Assembly (NCBI RefSeq): GCF_027595165.1 | Contig: NZ_CP097291.1 | Span: 1,240,001 to 1,304,000, forward strand | DNA: 64,000 nt | Source of the DNA: Providencia sp. PROV188 | GTDB lineage: Bacteria > Pseudomonadota > Gammaproteobacteria > Enterobacterales > Enterobacteriaceae | Direction of reading: 5' to 3' | Shown: positions 56,901-63,107 of the stretch, piece by piece | Position numbering within the stretch: the stretch's first letter is position 1 | Layout of the letters: the number at the start of each line of letters is the position of its first letter | Notes under the pieces: generated by a model | Databases searched by the model: none | What the model was told of the DNA's origin: nothing | What the model saw: the letters and a program-made list of their open reading frames with translations, nothing else | Program-made: the position numbers and the translations under genes

Positions 56901-58208
56901 TTACCAGTAGGCTATCTGTCTGAGCGGCATATCATTGATGGGAAAGATGGCGATGACATTATTATCAATAGAAGCCTAGCCAGTTACATACTGATAGGTG
57001 GTGAAGGGGATGACAATATCAAAGCTATTGATGGTAATAATGTGTTATATGGTGGCGCCGGAGACAATTTTTTGAGTGGTGGTGAAGGCGATGACTTATT
57101 GTTGTCAAGTCAAGGAAATGACACCTTAATGGGGGAGGCGGGGAATGACCACTATGTTATTGATGGAAACCATTCTGGTACTGTTTATTTAGAAGACAAT
57201 CTCGGTGATAACCACATCCATCTAATTAACTTTAAACCACAAGTGATTAAGGATGCCTCAGGGGAAATACAGTATCACCTTTATGTTTCTCAAGCGGGAA
57301 AAATCGTCAAAATCAAACCGCCAACCGATGGCAGCAACGCTAGTGTTACTGTGCATCACTATGAGCAATTAGATGCGGAATATTTCTCTTCGGCAAAAAA
57401 TGGAATGACACCATTAGTAGACTACTTATCCGCTCAACAGGATTTAGCTAAACAGTCTGGTCGATTAGCAACCTGGAAGCCAGTGAGTGAATTAGCTGAA
57501 ACATTAAAGGGAATGGCTAAACCATTGAAACAAACCACAGGAAATGATGCCATCTTAATAAAAACACCTAGCGAACACTTTTTGATAGATACGTTAGATG
57601 GCGATGATGAAATTGTTGATGAATCCTCCCAAGGGCGCGTGATCAAGGGTGGGAATGGGAATGATAAACTGATTTGCTTTGATGGTGAGAACGTTCTGTA
57701 TGGTGGGGAAGGTGATGATACTTTACTGGCAAAAGGTATGGGGCGAGATGTTCTGATTTCGTTAACTGGCAATGACAAGCTTTCCGGCGAGAAAGGCGAT
57801 GATCTCTACATTGTGAGTGGTCATGGGCAAGGAAATGTGGCCATTCATGATTTTGAAGGGCGTAATCAAGTGGCTCTGATTGACTTTAAGATAGATGCTA
57901 TCCGTTATCAGGAAGTATCTCCTACTATTGTGGAGACAACCTATCAGTCATACAGCGGAAGAACGGTCACGCTACGCCATAATAATCACCAAGGCTCGAT
58001 GGCTAATGTGACGCAGGTGAGCCACATAAACAATCATCAGAAACTCTCACAACAGAATGTGGATTTAAAGATTGATCGTTTGGTTCAACTGCTTGCAGAG
58101 CAGCGGATTGAGCATGAAAGCAATTTGGAAAATCAATCTAAAAAGAATTCGCCAGTGCCTCATTGGGGCGCGGTGTCGACAACGGAGTATTTTCTTAACG
58201 TTCTGTAA
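47988..58208 (+). CDS. Giant multidomain toxin: protease, nucleotidyl cyclase, C80 protease, TcdA/B-like pore and RTX repeats
   Basis: A 3406-residue single open frame, ATG with GAGGT upstream. Visible order: C58-like cysteine protease candidate (about 50-365), edema-factor/ExoY-type cyclase (about 541-890), C80 autoprocessing protease (about 1008-1190), degraded C80 copy (about 1310-1455), degraded C58-like segment (about 1680-1840), hydrophobic TcdA/TcdB-like region (about 2005-2225), and a C-terminal third with four RTX-like clusters. There is no N-terminal signal peptide; the end YFLNVL is compatible with a C-terminal type I signal. It lies between gloC and aspC, adjacent in E. coli. Family knowledge implies entry, pore-mediated translocation, InsP6-triggered cleavage and effector release; none of this is shown directly. 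The 5' part is visibly A+T-rich (13 G/C in 60 at 48001-48060). No frameshift is seen. Confidence 0.9.
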   Translation: MPKPNIELRFSQETLLINLKEFDNKGKIANFFRGEKSQSRLSHLKKMVTWDGVDYSMSDGYCYGFSNEFLSYSSIGQGNDYLNKLNELINIIDDKTEYKNAYDKVRAKSLKMHASVLFNEYLKDVIYTHRIETDSSVIHANLSYRYVTPIEGKSFLEYMSHSIDEGIESYKKYREKNKNKQQYADNLKELQKIKLHQFYDALEIEFSQIEKRNNPLAQDPWFKQFHERFSSRKNEIAKNFDINDANFSQEMILKSLDFDNYKIQKENNRKNGVSLDLDNHNYNGRESYRSEINLSEFIHKISSHTNKSQEILLFEFKAVNHSMALVVNYNQKTQSWDYNFFDPNYGIFKYYDEASFKAFIIDFVDKQADYYGFLRKENGDFGIGYSSFYKNEFQRAPLKNLNIENIKLTESLLLAEGKETVYLDNNKKNKLIYQEFFLENEFVKIKADLNGKKYFIFTDILDVAELKTRINDNLETLSKISGDIVISQNESKVYSVSSNFDVIKLKNVVTSAPSLHASSHNYANINLKLEPLSTPEKNKNIGIPIEHQKAFSLVADRENIIIGFRPVDEKSSSLMQSGHYSSKGLAIKGKSADWGPHSGFIPVEQRFAKSSGRAESKKYNSYVQDSLAEGKGVSVILEITSERINELQQYKTISSPTTINKNGDIQVTSVLDGSEFHFILKKLTRDGVDTWQVYYQDNGEIKPLYVVGDPKTGKAMTADYDLFSIIFPISELEHYVKVSEMPTWAEWKASVNYDELTPRQKALYTNEAEYNKYEGRDNGITNNRIKEIKNKLNKELGRTDGMELIHHGADDANPASVMKENFPITFFPPKKLKIRNALTGFFEAISIYFPMNAFGAIIIYNVKELSNFQQLLINQGYRVPLNKKWSIGDLKQYFDPQKKISSSFIEGRAELARKKSLANQFELNVDVAAIHQQRQHYDNEMERQLGKPVAQLDTGFDDIYLQHMTQNHSEFLAGERSPTTYSIDQWQDPMSRYQEAKKQNTEMISSVKPTKYDYNVIIQLGGDDISAWSTAYAFSKHPDDSMVVQFDIQTKQYKVLQGDVERLKTGKVRWITVGHGKYYGQHQPTTYVGKSAQQYVDGLRYLKRQISNTHNPDKLVMLGCNLSRGGVNENFAMKAVSLFAEHNMHMPVTAYNRNINNDYLGTKFIAPTGDLNESTSTDGYKFVYQYHPETQQIRVNRQSSTLFFINEVRRGELSISQLNDYTEPDHFSAFRDPDTRNLDLNLLKKVIYNPEAYRLFVGELKKMGGELPDNFYRDFTKKLNQEGMTSIPLWKMVDKTRIQKLSSPTSTVTDSNLTVIIRLTGDGNGRQLAESWAAKNPYNTLIFQMDAEAKKWTIEYGEASIASLVESQKKVDWLLIGDGETLRTSNINLVSGLVAVKQKYPFAAPDHILYHSMSKGMITEAAEHRSFTSELEATLKQHGFETKVLSKFTHERGASSTTKGQQIQALFEKVALGEQDLNAIRLTDHPYLADDFTNEHGNFDQRKFKIALHDPFVNAEYNQSLNKDKTQLRSWLSESTEPDLQLSHPRQAIKMQRLLLAIKNDLSVLNNLSDHSIELLKSLFPAGDGIDKGKILDLVTDHNKFMLFSDKLEGLSQISDNHFDGENASLKGLSFSEALDAYENSQTQRLKQYNQLLNYQNQMEAGYHSGLINHGIIRSDKPAQSIDQTLGAVYAIEYHLTDSYAARNFLEQKAQLEWAKQQGILTDSGEVLLDKIQQYEQDINTRVKNSGVTIADQSISTLFFTKADSVNGIVFLKGKMTSYTVIYVKRNGVYEFSLFDPQGIQFTSENASLQTAKHQFKQHLKNYFNQTIELADGQSISRGASAGFQLTSDGDFRADLQFINLEDSELKEALSEPLNQRTLIMEQAEFNSTQNRWVELNGEKIAFSKLQHLGATIDGKPISHGDMALPNLHKNIRFSPEKLAMYFTLMDGNKDDIAFIKIFYEQLSSGDIYQLVKRDANFNESGLLKKQFKYLANDVDIQQEAISSSTLKKLRQVGMQLPLFHRIANRFGQSMGGAGAIQSLIGAYSILNRLDNPDITAEQAKELEKQLYLLCGSAFFNYGDMIIQPLMLNVASNKGTTSLVRARVAAGVVVIFNLVGMGIDAYQAYDNLSKLDSVTDPKQRQDLIVNASFSIVSAVVNGVTVIAVLVGASTVPVAGLVVGGFLLVGGWIYNGVRAVENIKAVIDIDWDRELEEGIRGALGLEPTLRSQQEMSTQLYINAFKEQEWQMDLAQFRNGILQAGFDHHLTVIEKPTYENEPRYYLVDDYGNHFYGTLANEYHGMHTWGLRYTQKGAPSFTAEEVDFILANQVIRDTTWYRNLRKFYANHGWNLRKNFSPRKKAKEVIDQKRTGSVPTHERYYLNSAYNNPLLDEFQTRHRISSGDVTLSLKDQLDKSNPEQLSFYSKKREFGVLGQQILQENERLESEHLVNNKKGISLYLKNPHSRGTSWNTGNGNDLLIGHQEQKNAFQVLSGEKYFAGGNKDDLFYIRDSSLTSLRSRDDNKPTKYLDGQQGQDTVVVDGLPEGYDVHANLALNSLHYKHQFTHQFISVAHLQSIENILIKGNSNDRLRGNDMANILDGGLGKDLLIGEGGNDKLILTQGTAVGGQGDDSYHIRRFDWTTDVDNLYLTNRYWDRKLKAVKTKTTLNPIYQHNHQQYHVKVVIDESSQSQSIVSLAYSLNEIKQVYLQDNNLYLVISLPSSKVDDFTYSNVESSVTIVLNNVTTVSQGQQKANHTYRLHTKDGFVMTSQIKVLDEGMPTQFFNISYIQENDQLTSSDGKSVKIDETLNAITINQNRHHIAPSWGWFTPVGRAENLVYQGDDKNNLLSLISSGSYIHASRGIDTYQIVHAEDERSTITFDFASVNGQFTADDKVILLLPTDNGYALSMEGLTLYSKDKFGQRQLAINFVNVDDKLTDVILIQDRNSNMFSLDLQTQSLMPLKPVSKSSDSADEIILPVGYLSERHIIDGKDGDDIIINRSLASYILIGGEGDDNIKAIDGNNVLYGGAGDNFLSGGEGDDLLLSSQGNDTLMGEAGNDHYVIDGNHSGTVYLEDNLGDNHIHLINFKPQVIKDASGEIQYHLYVSQAGKIVKIKPPTDGSNASVTVHHYEQLDAEYFSSAKNGMTPLVDYLSAQQDLAKQSGRLATWKPVSELAETLKGMAKPLKQTTGNDAILIKTPSEHFLIDTLDGDDEIVDESSQGRVIKGGNGNDKLICFDGENVLYGGEGDDTLLAKGMGRDVLISLTGNDKLSGEKGDDLYIVSGHGQGNVAIHDFEGRNQVALIDFKIDAIRYQEVSPTIVETTYQSYSGRTVTLRHNNHQGSMANVTQVSHINNHQKLSQQNVDLKIDRLVQLLAEQRIEHESNLENQSKKNSPVPHWGAVSTTEYFLNVL
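48135..49082 (+). other. Toxin domain 1: C58-like (YopT-type) cysteine protease candidate
   Basis: Residues about 50-365. Candidate triad: Cys62 in DGYCYGFS, His321 in AVNHSMALVV and Asp342 in NFFDPNYG. The His and Asp contexts and 21-residue spacing resemble YopT/LifA-type C58 peptidases. The Cys-His distance (259) is longer than in YopT because of a Lys-rich helical insert. Assignment is by motif only. Confidence 0.6.
49608..50660 (+). other. Toxin domain 2: edema-factor/ExoY-type nucleotidyl cyclase
   Basis: Residues about 541-890. Arg565 in GFRPVDE, Lys583 in SSKGL and Lys590 in GKSADWGP follow the spacing of R329/K346/K353 of anthrax edema factor. Asp719 and Asp721 in ADYDLF correspond to the metal aspartates D491/D493. 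His807 and Asn813 in HHGADDAN correspond to H577 and N583. All known catalytic positions appear filled. Confidence 0.88.
51009..51560 (+). other. Toxin domain 3: C80 autoprocessing cysteine protease
   Basis: Residues about 1008-1190. The beta-strand YNVIIQLGGDD, then VRWITVGHGK with His1075, then VMLGCNLSRGG with Cys1120. The His-Cys spacing of 45 equals that of clostridial toxin B. C80 domains in MARTX and clostridial toxins cleave the toxin after inositol hexakisphosphate binding. Confidence 0.88.
51915..52350 (+). other. Toxin domain 4: catalytically dead C80-like duplicate
   Basis: Residues about 1310-1455. LTVIIRLTGDGNGRQLAESWAAK repeats the pattern of domain 3 (shown in shorter form there). 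The His motif reads LLIGDGE with Asp1378 in the His place, and the Cys motif reads ILYHSMSKG with Ser1412 in the Cys place. Both catalytic residues are lost while the fold signature is kept. Confidence 0.75.
53020..53510 (+). other. Toxin domain 5: degraded second C58-like segment
   Basis: Residues about 1680-1840. YTVIYVKRNGVYEFSLFDPQGIQF (here 1779-1802) parallels the His/Asp region of domain 1: the strand pair and FDP with Asp1796 remain, but no His occupies the catalytic place (Tyr1779 or a neighbour instead). Assignment is weak and from pattern only. Confidence 0.4.
54000..54660 (+). other. Toxin domain 6: TcdA/TcdB-like pore-forming translocation region
   Basis: Residues about 2005-2225. 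Hydrophobic stretches VRARVAAGVVVIFNLVGMGI (about 2100-2120) and ASFSIVSAVVNGVTVIAVLV with VAGLVVGGFLLVGGWIYNG (about 2146-2195) are separated by a polar loop. The G-rich IQSLIGAYSI lead-in resembles the TcdA_TcdB_pore family. This is the only strongly apolar part of the protein. Confidence 0.75.
55371..57830 (+). repeat. Toxin C-terminal RTX-like Gly/Asp clusters
   Basis: Four clusters of GGxGxDxLx-type nonapeptides: about 55371-55505 (GNGNDLLIG), 55725-55830 (LDGGLGKDLLIGEGGNDKL), 56934-57170 and 57594-57830. The last two blocks are about 110 residues each and clearly duplicated (both contain NVLYGG.GD and GNDxLxGExGxDxYxV). They should bind calcium and fold outside the cell, typical of type I secreted proteins. 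Confidence 0.85.
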
Positions 58209-58230
58209 TTCCTATTGATGTAAAAACAAA

Positions 58231-58258
58231 AAAACACCCCATTAAGGGGTGTTTTGCA
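58231..58258. terminator. Bidirectional terminator between toxin and aspC
   Basis: A perfect 10-bp stem AAAACACCCC/GGGGTGTTTT (58231-58240, 58246-58255). The T-run is strongest on the minus strand (TTTTTTTGTTTTT) and adequate on the plus. It closes both converging genes. Confidence 0.9.
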
Positions 58259-58282
58259 ATTCATCAGATTCCAAATTGAATC

Positions 58283-59473
58283 TTAAAGCACTTTTACAAT
58301 AGCATCACACAGCGGAACCATGTTTTCCAGTGTTAAGCCAGCCACGTTGATGCGGCCAGAACTTACTGCGTAGATACCAAATTCGCTACGTAGACGCTCT
58401 ACCTGCTCTTTAGTTAGCCCACTGAAGGAGAACATACCATTTTGGTTGATGATGAAGCTAAAGTCTTGTTTAGCGCCTTTCTCTTCCAATGTTTTAACCA
58501 GCAGTTGACGCATACGTTTAATACGTTCGCGCATTGAGGTCAGTTCTTGGATCCACTCAGCTTTTAATGTTTCATCAGACAGGATAGTGGTAACCACCGC
58601 CGCACCGTGTGCTGGTGGGTTGGAGTAGTTAGCACGAATAACCGCTTTCGCTTGGCTAAATGCGCGCTCTGCGTTATCGCTATCTTTGGCGATGATGGTG
58701 CAAGCACCCACACGCTCATTGTACAGACCGAAGTTTTTCGAGAATGAGCTGGCAACAATCATTTCTGGGTTGTTTTTGGTGAAAATGCGTAAGCCTTCTG
58801 CATCTTCATCTAAACCTTTCGCAAAACCTTGGTAAGCGAAGTCGAATACAGGTAATAACCCTTTTTCAGCACACAGAGCAGCCAGTTGAGTCCATTGCTC
58901 TGGCGTTGGGTCAATACCAGTTGGGTTATGGCAGCAGCCATGGAGAACAATCACATCACCAGCAACCGCAGATGACAGGCTGTTTAGCATGCCAGCAAAG
59001 TCCATACCGTGGTTGGCTGCATCGTAGTAATTGTAAGTCAGCACTTCTAAACCAGCTGCTTCGAAAATATTCTTATGGTTAGGCCACGTTGGGTTGCTGA
59101 TCCAAACACGCTTTGCGTTAGTTTGTTTAGCAATGAAATCGGCTGCGATACGCAGGGCACCTGTACCACCTGGTGCTTGCGCCGTACGAGCACGTTGTGA
59201 GCTGATGATTTCATGGTTAGCACCAAACAGCAGCGTTTGAGTGACACGACCAAACTCCGGCATTCCGCTAATCGCGAGGTAGTTTTTGGTATTCTCGTTG
59301 TCTAGCAGGAATTTCTCTGCTTTTTTGACGGTGTCTAGAACAGGGGTTTTACCTGATTCGTCTTTGTAGACACCGATACCGAGGTTGATTTTGTTATCGC
59401 GAGGATCAGCACGGAAACTATCAGCAAGACCGAGGATAGGGTCAGCTGGGGCAGAAATGATTTTCTCAAACAT
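58283..59473 (-). CDS. aspC: Aspartate aminotransferase
   Basis: A 396-residue PLP enzyme (same as E. coli) that interconverts aspartate/oxaloacetate with glutamate/2-oxoglutarate and also makes aromatic amino acids. The PLP-lysine lies in [36 protein letters not shown] and the C-terminal NVAGLT are family blocks. The start was set to [16 protein letters not shown] (59473), which matches E. coli; the 31 upstream codons are spurious. It is followed by the converging toxin gene instead of gloC. Confidence 0.98.
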   Translation of the reverse strand: MFEKIISAPADPILGLADSFRADPRDNKINLGIGVYKDESGKTPVLDTVKKAEKFLLDNENTKNYLAISGMPEFGRVTQTLLFGANHEIISSQRARTAQAPGGTGALRIAADFIAKQTNAKRVWISNPTWPNHKNIFEAAGLEVLTYNYYDAANHGMDFAGMLNSLSSAVAGDVIVLHGCCHNPTGIDPTPEQWTQLAALCAEKGLLPVFDFAYQGFAKGLDEDAEGLRIFTKNNPEMIVASSFSKNFGLYNERVGACTIIAKDSDNAERAFSQAKAVIRANYSNPPAHGAAVVTTILSDETLKAEWIQELTSMRERIKRMRQLLVKTLEEKGAKQDFSFIINQNGMFSFSGLTKEQVERLRSEFGIYAVSSGRINVAGLTLENMVPLCDAIVKVL

Positions 59474-59798
59474 ATTGTCGATTCCAAAACTCTGTGGTTT
59501 AGCTGAAAAGAGGTACAACGGAAAATGTCGAGCTATCAGAGTAACTTGGAAGAGGGTTTTTGCCAATTGTTTTACTAAAAATTGGTGTGATCTTGTGAGC
59601 TAGATAGCCATTACATCAAATTTAACCAAAAATTGAGTATAGACCAGTGAGTTAATCTAATTAGTGGGATTATTAACAAATAAGAGGGTTAGCCGATTCG
59701 ATGATGGAGGAATAAAATGCGAGCAATAAAAAAGCAGCGCCGGAGCGCTGCTTTCAAAAACATGATTTACTGTTTTCAGATTATCAGTTAACTGATAA
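59474..59798 (-). promoter_or_regulatory. Region between aspC and ompF, with the ompF terminator
   Basis: About 325 bases. It holds the aspC promoter region and leader, in which no clear -10/-35 pair was picked out. The strong ompF terminator sits at 59731-59754. No ORF with a credible start is seen. Confidence 0.5.
59725..59754 (-). terminator. Terminator of ompF
   Basis: AAAGCAGCGC/GCGCTGCTTT (59731-59740, 59745-59754), a perfect 10-bp GC-rich stem with a CGGA loop. On the minus strand it is followed by TTTATTG, with a T-tract into the stem. Confidence 0.95.
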
Positions 59799-60917
59799 TT
59801 AGAATTGGTAAACTAAGCCCAGACCAACTACGTTGTCAGTGCTGATACCAGCTTTCTTAGTAAATTCATCTTCATCTAACAGGTTGATTTTGTAATCAAC
59901 AACTGCAGACATGTTTTTGTTGAAGTAGTAGTAAGAACCTACAGAGATATATTTAACTAAATCGTGGTTATCTGCACCATACATATTCAGGTTTTTACCT
60001 TTAGATTGGTTATAACCTAAAGATGGTTTCAGACCGAAGTCGAACAGGTACTGAGCCACTAATTCAACGTTTTGAGTTTTATTAGCGATTGTATCAGTGC
60101 TGCCATAGCGAGTAGTATTCAGTGTTTCACCGTACATTGCTGCTAAGTAAACATTGTTAGCATCAAATTTACCACCAACGTTCCATGCTTGAGCACGTTC
60201 GCCAGTTGCACCACTTGTTGTAGTGTTTTGGTTTGGTGTACGGGAAGAGTTAGAGTAACCACCACCCAGAGTCACGCCCCAACCTAAGTCATAAGCGGTA
60301 GAGAAACCGTAACCGTCGCCGTTATTTTCGTAAACGTTTTTAGTACCTGATTTGTTTTGGTCGCCGTTTTTACCTTGGTATTGCAGAGCGAAGCTCAGGC
60401 CATCAACATAACCGAACATGTTGTTGTTACGGTAAGTCGCTAAGTTACGGTTACGTGAAGTCATGAACGTGTCAGCTTGAGCCATAGTGTCGCCGCCCCA
60501 TAATGGGAAAACGTCGGTCCATGCGTTCGTGTCATAGATAACACCGTAGTTACGGCCGTAGTCGAAAGAACCGAAATCTTTGAATTTCAGACCAGCGTAA
60601 GCTAAACGGTTTTTGTTTTCTGCGTTAACTTCACCTTTGTTAGTCTTAGTTTCCCACTCGAAACGACCAAAACCAGTCAGTTGATCAGTGATTTGAGTAT
60701 CACCTTTGATACCTAAACGAACACGTGAATCGTCACCGTCTTGGCTTTTAGCGTTGCTGTCTTCGCTAACGCGAGCATCAGCAAAGTAATGACGAACGTC
60801 AACTTTACCGTACAGGTCTAATTTGTTGCCGTCTTTGTTGTAGATTTCAGCTGCGTTTGCTGCACCAGCAGCTAACAGAGCTGGGATAACCATTGCAAGA
60901 ATATTGCGTTTCATCAT
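59799..60917 (-). CDS. ompF: Outer-membrane porin OmpF
   Basis: A 372-residue trimeric general porin. The signal peptide [22 protein letters not shown] is followed by mature [18 protein letters not shown], and the protein ends in YQF as porins do. The loop-3 constriction region includes [15 protein letters not shown]. The start was set at the MMKRN ATG (60917) with GAGGG upstream; the longer frame begins in the leader. Position between aspC and asnS and a leader matching that of E. coli ompF identify it as OmpF rather than OmpC. Confidence 0.95.
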   Translation of the reverse strand: MMKRNILAMVIPALLAAGAANAAEIYNKDGNKLDLYGKVDVRHYFADARVSEDSNAKSQDGDDSRVRLGIKGDTQITDQLTGFGRFEWETKTNKGEVNAENKNRLAYAGLKFKDFGSFDYGRNYGVIYDTNAWTDVFPLWGGDTMAQADTFMTSRNRNLATYRNNNMFGYVDGLSFALQYQGKNGDQNKSGTKNVYENNGDGYGFSTAYDLGWGVTLGGGYSNSSRTPNQNTTTSGATGERAQAWNVGGKFDANNVYLAAMYGETLNTTRYGSTDTIANKTQNVELVAQYLFDFGLKPSLGYNQSKGKNLNMYGADNHDLVKYISVGSYYYFNKNMSAVVDYKINLLDEDEFTKKAGISTDNVVGLGLVYQF

Positions 60918-61037
60918 TATTATTACCCTCATTGGTGTTATTCGGACACCTGCCACTGCCAAAAATAATCCATAAATTTCTTTTGAACTATTTATGAGAG
61001 ATTAGTGTCGTCTTTAGTCGGCGTCCAGTGTTCCATT

Positions 61038-61057
61038 GGTAGATAAATTTATCTACC
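61038..61057. promoter_or_regulatory. 20-bp perfect palindrome at the ompF promoter
   Basis: GGTAGATAAATTTATCTACC is perfectly self-complementary. It lies 121-140 bases upstream of the ompF ATG, about where the core promoter should be judging from E. coli leader length. It may be an operator overlapping the -10. Confidence 0.6.
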
Positions 61058-61409
61058 CCCAAAATGCTACAAAAACGAAGATTCTGAAACAAATGGTAAC
61101 AAGGTGTTTCTAAATGTAAAAAATAGAGTAAAAAATAATCACTCATCCTACCAGTTGAAAAAATTTTACAAAAAAGAGGGAACTTTTTTGAAAGACAAAT
61201 TGAACTTTTTTCGAACGATATCATTCATTGATGAGGGAAAAGTGTACTGACAAATAAGAATGGGAACACGCTTAAAGCAGATTATTCTTAGTCGGAATAG
61301 GAATCGTTAATAAAAAAGCAAAAAATAGGGTAGTAAAAGGAAAACTGTGACAGTGCTCTCAAAATATTCAATCAGGGCCAATAGTTAATAATAAACAGTA
61401 GAGATAACA

Positions 61410-61436
61410 ATATCGGGCCACTTAGTGACCCGATAT
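61410..61436 (-). terminator. Terminator of asnS
   Basis: ATATCGGG (61410-61417) pairs with CCCGATAT (61429-61436), extended inward by partial pairs around TTAG. T-run after it on the minus strand is short. It lies 37 bases after the asnS stop. Confidence 0.7.
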
Positions 61437-61472
61437 GAATAACCATTTAAGCCGTATAACGGGCAATAGTCA

Positions 61473-62873
61473 TTAGAATGCCGCGTTTCTTGGGGTACGT
61501 GGGAATGGGATCACTTCACGTACGTTGCTGACGCCAGTGACGTAAGCAATTAAACGCTCAAAACCAAGACCGAAACCGGAGTGTGGCACGGTGCCGTAAC
61601 GGCGCAGATCACGATACCACCAGTAATCTTCTTTATTCATGCCCATTTCTTCTAAACGTGCATCCAGTCTATCTAAACGTTCTTCGCGCTGAGAGCCACC
61701 GATGATTTCACCAATGCCAGGGGCTAAGACATCCATCGCAGCAACGGTTTTACCGTCTTCATTAAGGCGCATATAGAAAGCTTTAATATCTTTCGGGTAG
61801 TTTTTAACCACAACTGGCGCTTTAAAGTGCTGCTCTGCTAAGTAACGCTCATGTTCTGAAGACATATCGACACCCCAATAAACTGGGTTTTCGAATTTCT
61901 GACCGCAGGTTTCGAGGATTTTGATCGCATCGGTATAGTCAACTTGAGCAAAATCAGAACTCACAAAACGTTCCAGACGGTTAATCACGTCTTTATCGAC
62001 ACGTTCAGCAAAGAATTCAAGGTCATCACGACGTTCGGTTAATGCCGCGTTGAATGCATATTTCAGCATTTCTTCAGCAAGACCTGCGATGTCATCTAAG
62101 TCAGCAAATGCAACTTCAGGCTCTAACATCCAGAATTCAGCCAAGTGGCGGCTGGTGTTGGAGTTTTCAGCACGGAAAGTTGGACCAAAGGTGTAGATTT
62201 TGCTTAATGCAGTCGCATAAGCTTCGCCGTTCAGCTGACCAGAAACCGTTAAGAAGGCTTCGCGACCGAAGAAATCTTCGCTGAAATCCACTTCGCCTTT
62301 GTCATTACGTGGCAAGTTGTTGTAGTCCAGTGTAGAAACACGGAACATTTCACCCGCACCTTCAGTATCTGATGCAGTGATAAGTGGGGTAGAAACCCAG
62401 AAGAAACCCTGTTCATCAAAGAAACGATGCAGAGCTTGCGCTAATGTGTGGCGAACACGTGCAACAGCACCGATTAAGTTAGTGCGTGGGCGCAAGTGAG
62501 CGGCTTCACGTAAAAATTCGACGCTGTGGCGTTTGGCTGCCATTGGGTAAGTATCAGGATCTTCGACCCAACCAACGACTTTCACGGACGTTGCTTGCAA
62601 TTCAAAAGATTGGCCTTGACCTTGAGATTCGGTCACGACACCGGTGACTTCCACAGAGCAGCCTGTGGTTAAATGCAGGACTTCGTCATTATAATTAGAT
62701 AAATTATTATTGATGATAGCCTGTAATGGGTTAAAGCATGAACCGTCATAAACGGCGAGGAAAGAAAAACCAGCTTTTGAATCTCTCCTTGTACGTACCC
62801 AGCCTTGAACGGTGACTTCAGAGCCCACCGCCACACGGCCTTGCAGTACATCGACTACAGGCGCAACGATCAT
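61473..62873 (-). CDS. asnS: Asparaginyl-tRNA synthetase
   Basis: A 466-residue class IIb synthetase that charges tRNA-Asn. An N-terminal OB-fold anticodon-binding domain (about 1-110, [19 protein letters not shown]) precedes the catalytic core with motif 2 [21 protein letters not shown] and motif 3 GFGLGFERL near the C-terminus. Length is equal to E. coli. It lies between ompF and pncB as in E. coli. Confidence 0.98.
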   Translation of the reverse strand: MIVAPVVDVLQGRVAVGSEVTVQGWVRTRRDSKAGFSFLAVYDGSCFNPLQAIINNNLSNYNDEVLHLTTGCSVEVTGVVTESQGQGQSFELQATSVKVVGWVEDPDTYPMAAKRHSVEFLREAAHLRPRTNLIGAVARVRHTLAQALHRFFDEQGFFWVSTPLITASDTEGAGEMFRVSTLDYNNLPRNDKGEVDFSEDFFGREAFLTVSGQLNGEAYATALSKIYTFGPTFRAENSNTSRHLAEFWMLEPEVAFADLDDIAGLAEEMLKYAFNAALTERRDDLEFFAERVDKDVINRLERFVSSDFAQVDYTDAIKILETCGQKFENPVYWGVDMSSEHERYLAEQHFKAPVVVKNYPKDIKAFYMRLNEDGKTVAAMDVLAPGIGEIIGGSQREERLDRLDARLEEMGMNKEDYWWYRDLRRYGTVPHSGFGLGFERLIAYVTGVSNVREVIPFPRTPRNAAF

Positions 62874-62998
62874 AAAAATTACTCTCTTTTAAATAATATT
62901 AACGATATGAGATGACGAGTATGCGTTATTGGGGTTGACTGCTTAAGGGTTTACAAAGAAACACTATATAAGAAGAAAACTCACGATAAGAAAAAGCG

Positions 62999-63097
62999 AT
63001 AACCCGACATCTTTTCCGAAATCCCATATTTCAGGGGTAATCTGCTATGTTACTTGCCATTTGGCAGGAAACAAGTAAAAAATCGCTATCGGGTTAT
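62999..63097. repeat. Inverted repeat between asnS and pncB
   Basis: ATAACCCGA (62999-63007) and TCGGGTTAT (63089-63097) are perfect 9-bp inverted copies 81 bases apart, with a small TGCCA/TGGCA hairpin between them (about 63055-63066). It lies between the pncB stop and the asnS start, and may contribute to pncB termination. Confidence 0.45.
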
Positions 63098-63107
63098 TAA
63101 TTTGTTT

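Larger units (their letters stand above)
60918..61472 (-). promoter_or_regulatory. ompF leader and promoter region
   Basis: About 555 bases without a gene. Nearest ompF, the leader contains (minus strand) GGCAGTGGCAGGTGTC (complement at 60945-60960) and CTCTCATAAATAGTTC, closely matching the E. coli ompF leader, which is the target of the MicF small RNA. A 20-bp palindrome lies at 61038-61057. The segment 61080-61180 is A+T-rich with TTACA/AAACA elements where OmpR boxes are expected; exact boxes are not assigned. The end nearest asnS holds the asnS terminator. A 78-codon frame at 60988-61224 is judged not a gene. Confidence 0.6.

Noticed and set aside
57434..57778. 114-codon minus-strand frame inside the toxin gene
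   Set aside because: Ser/Pro-rich antisense of Gly/Asp repeat codons; a typical shadow of RTX repeats.
47988..58208. Classification of the toxin as a canonical MARTX
   Set aside because: The long glycine-rich A, B and C repeat regions of MARTX toxins are not visible, and a TcdA/B-like pore region is present instead.
60988..61224. 78-codon minus-strand frame upstream of ompF
   Set aside because: It overlaps the conserved ompF leader and the promoter palindrome, has no ribosome-binding site and its product resembles translated A+T-rich non-coding DNA.
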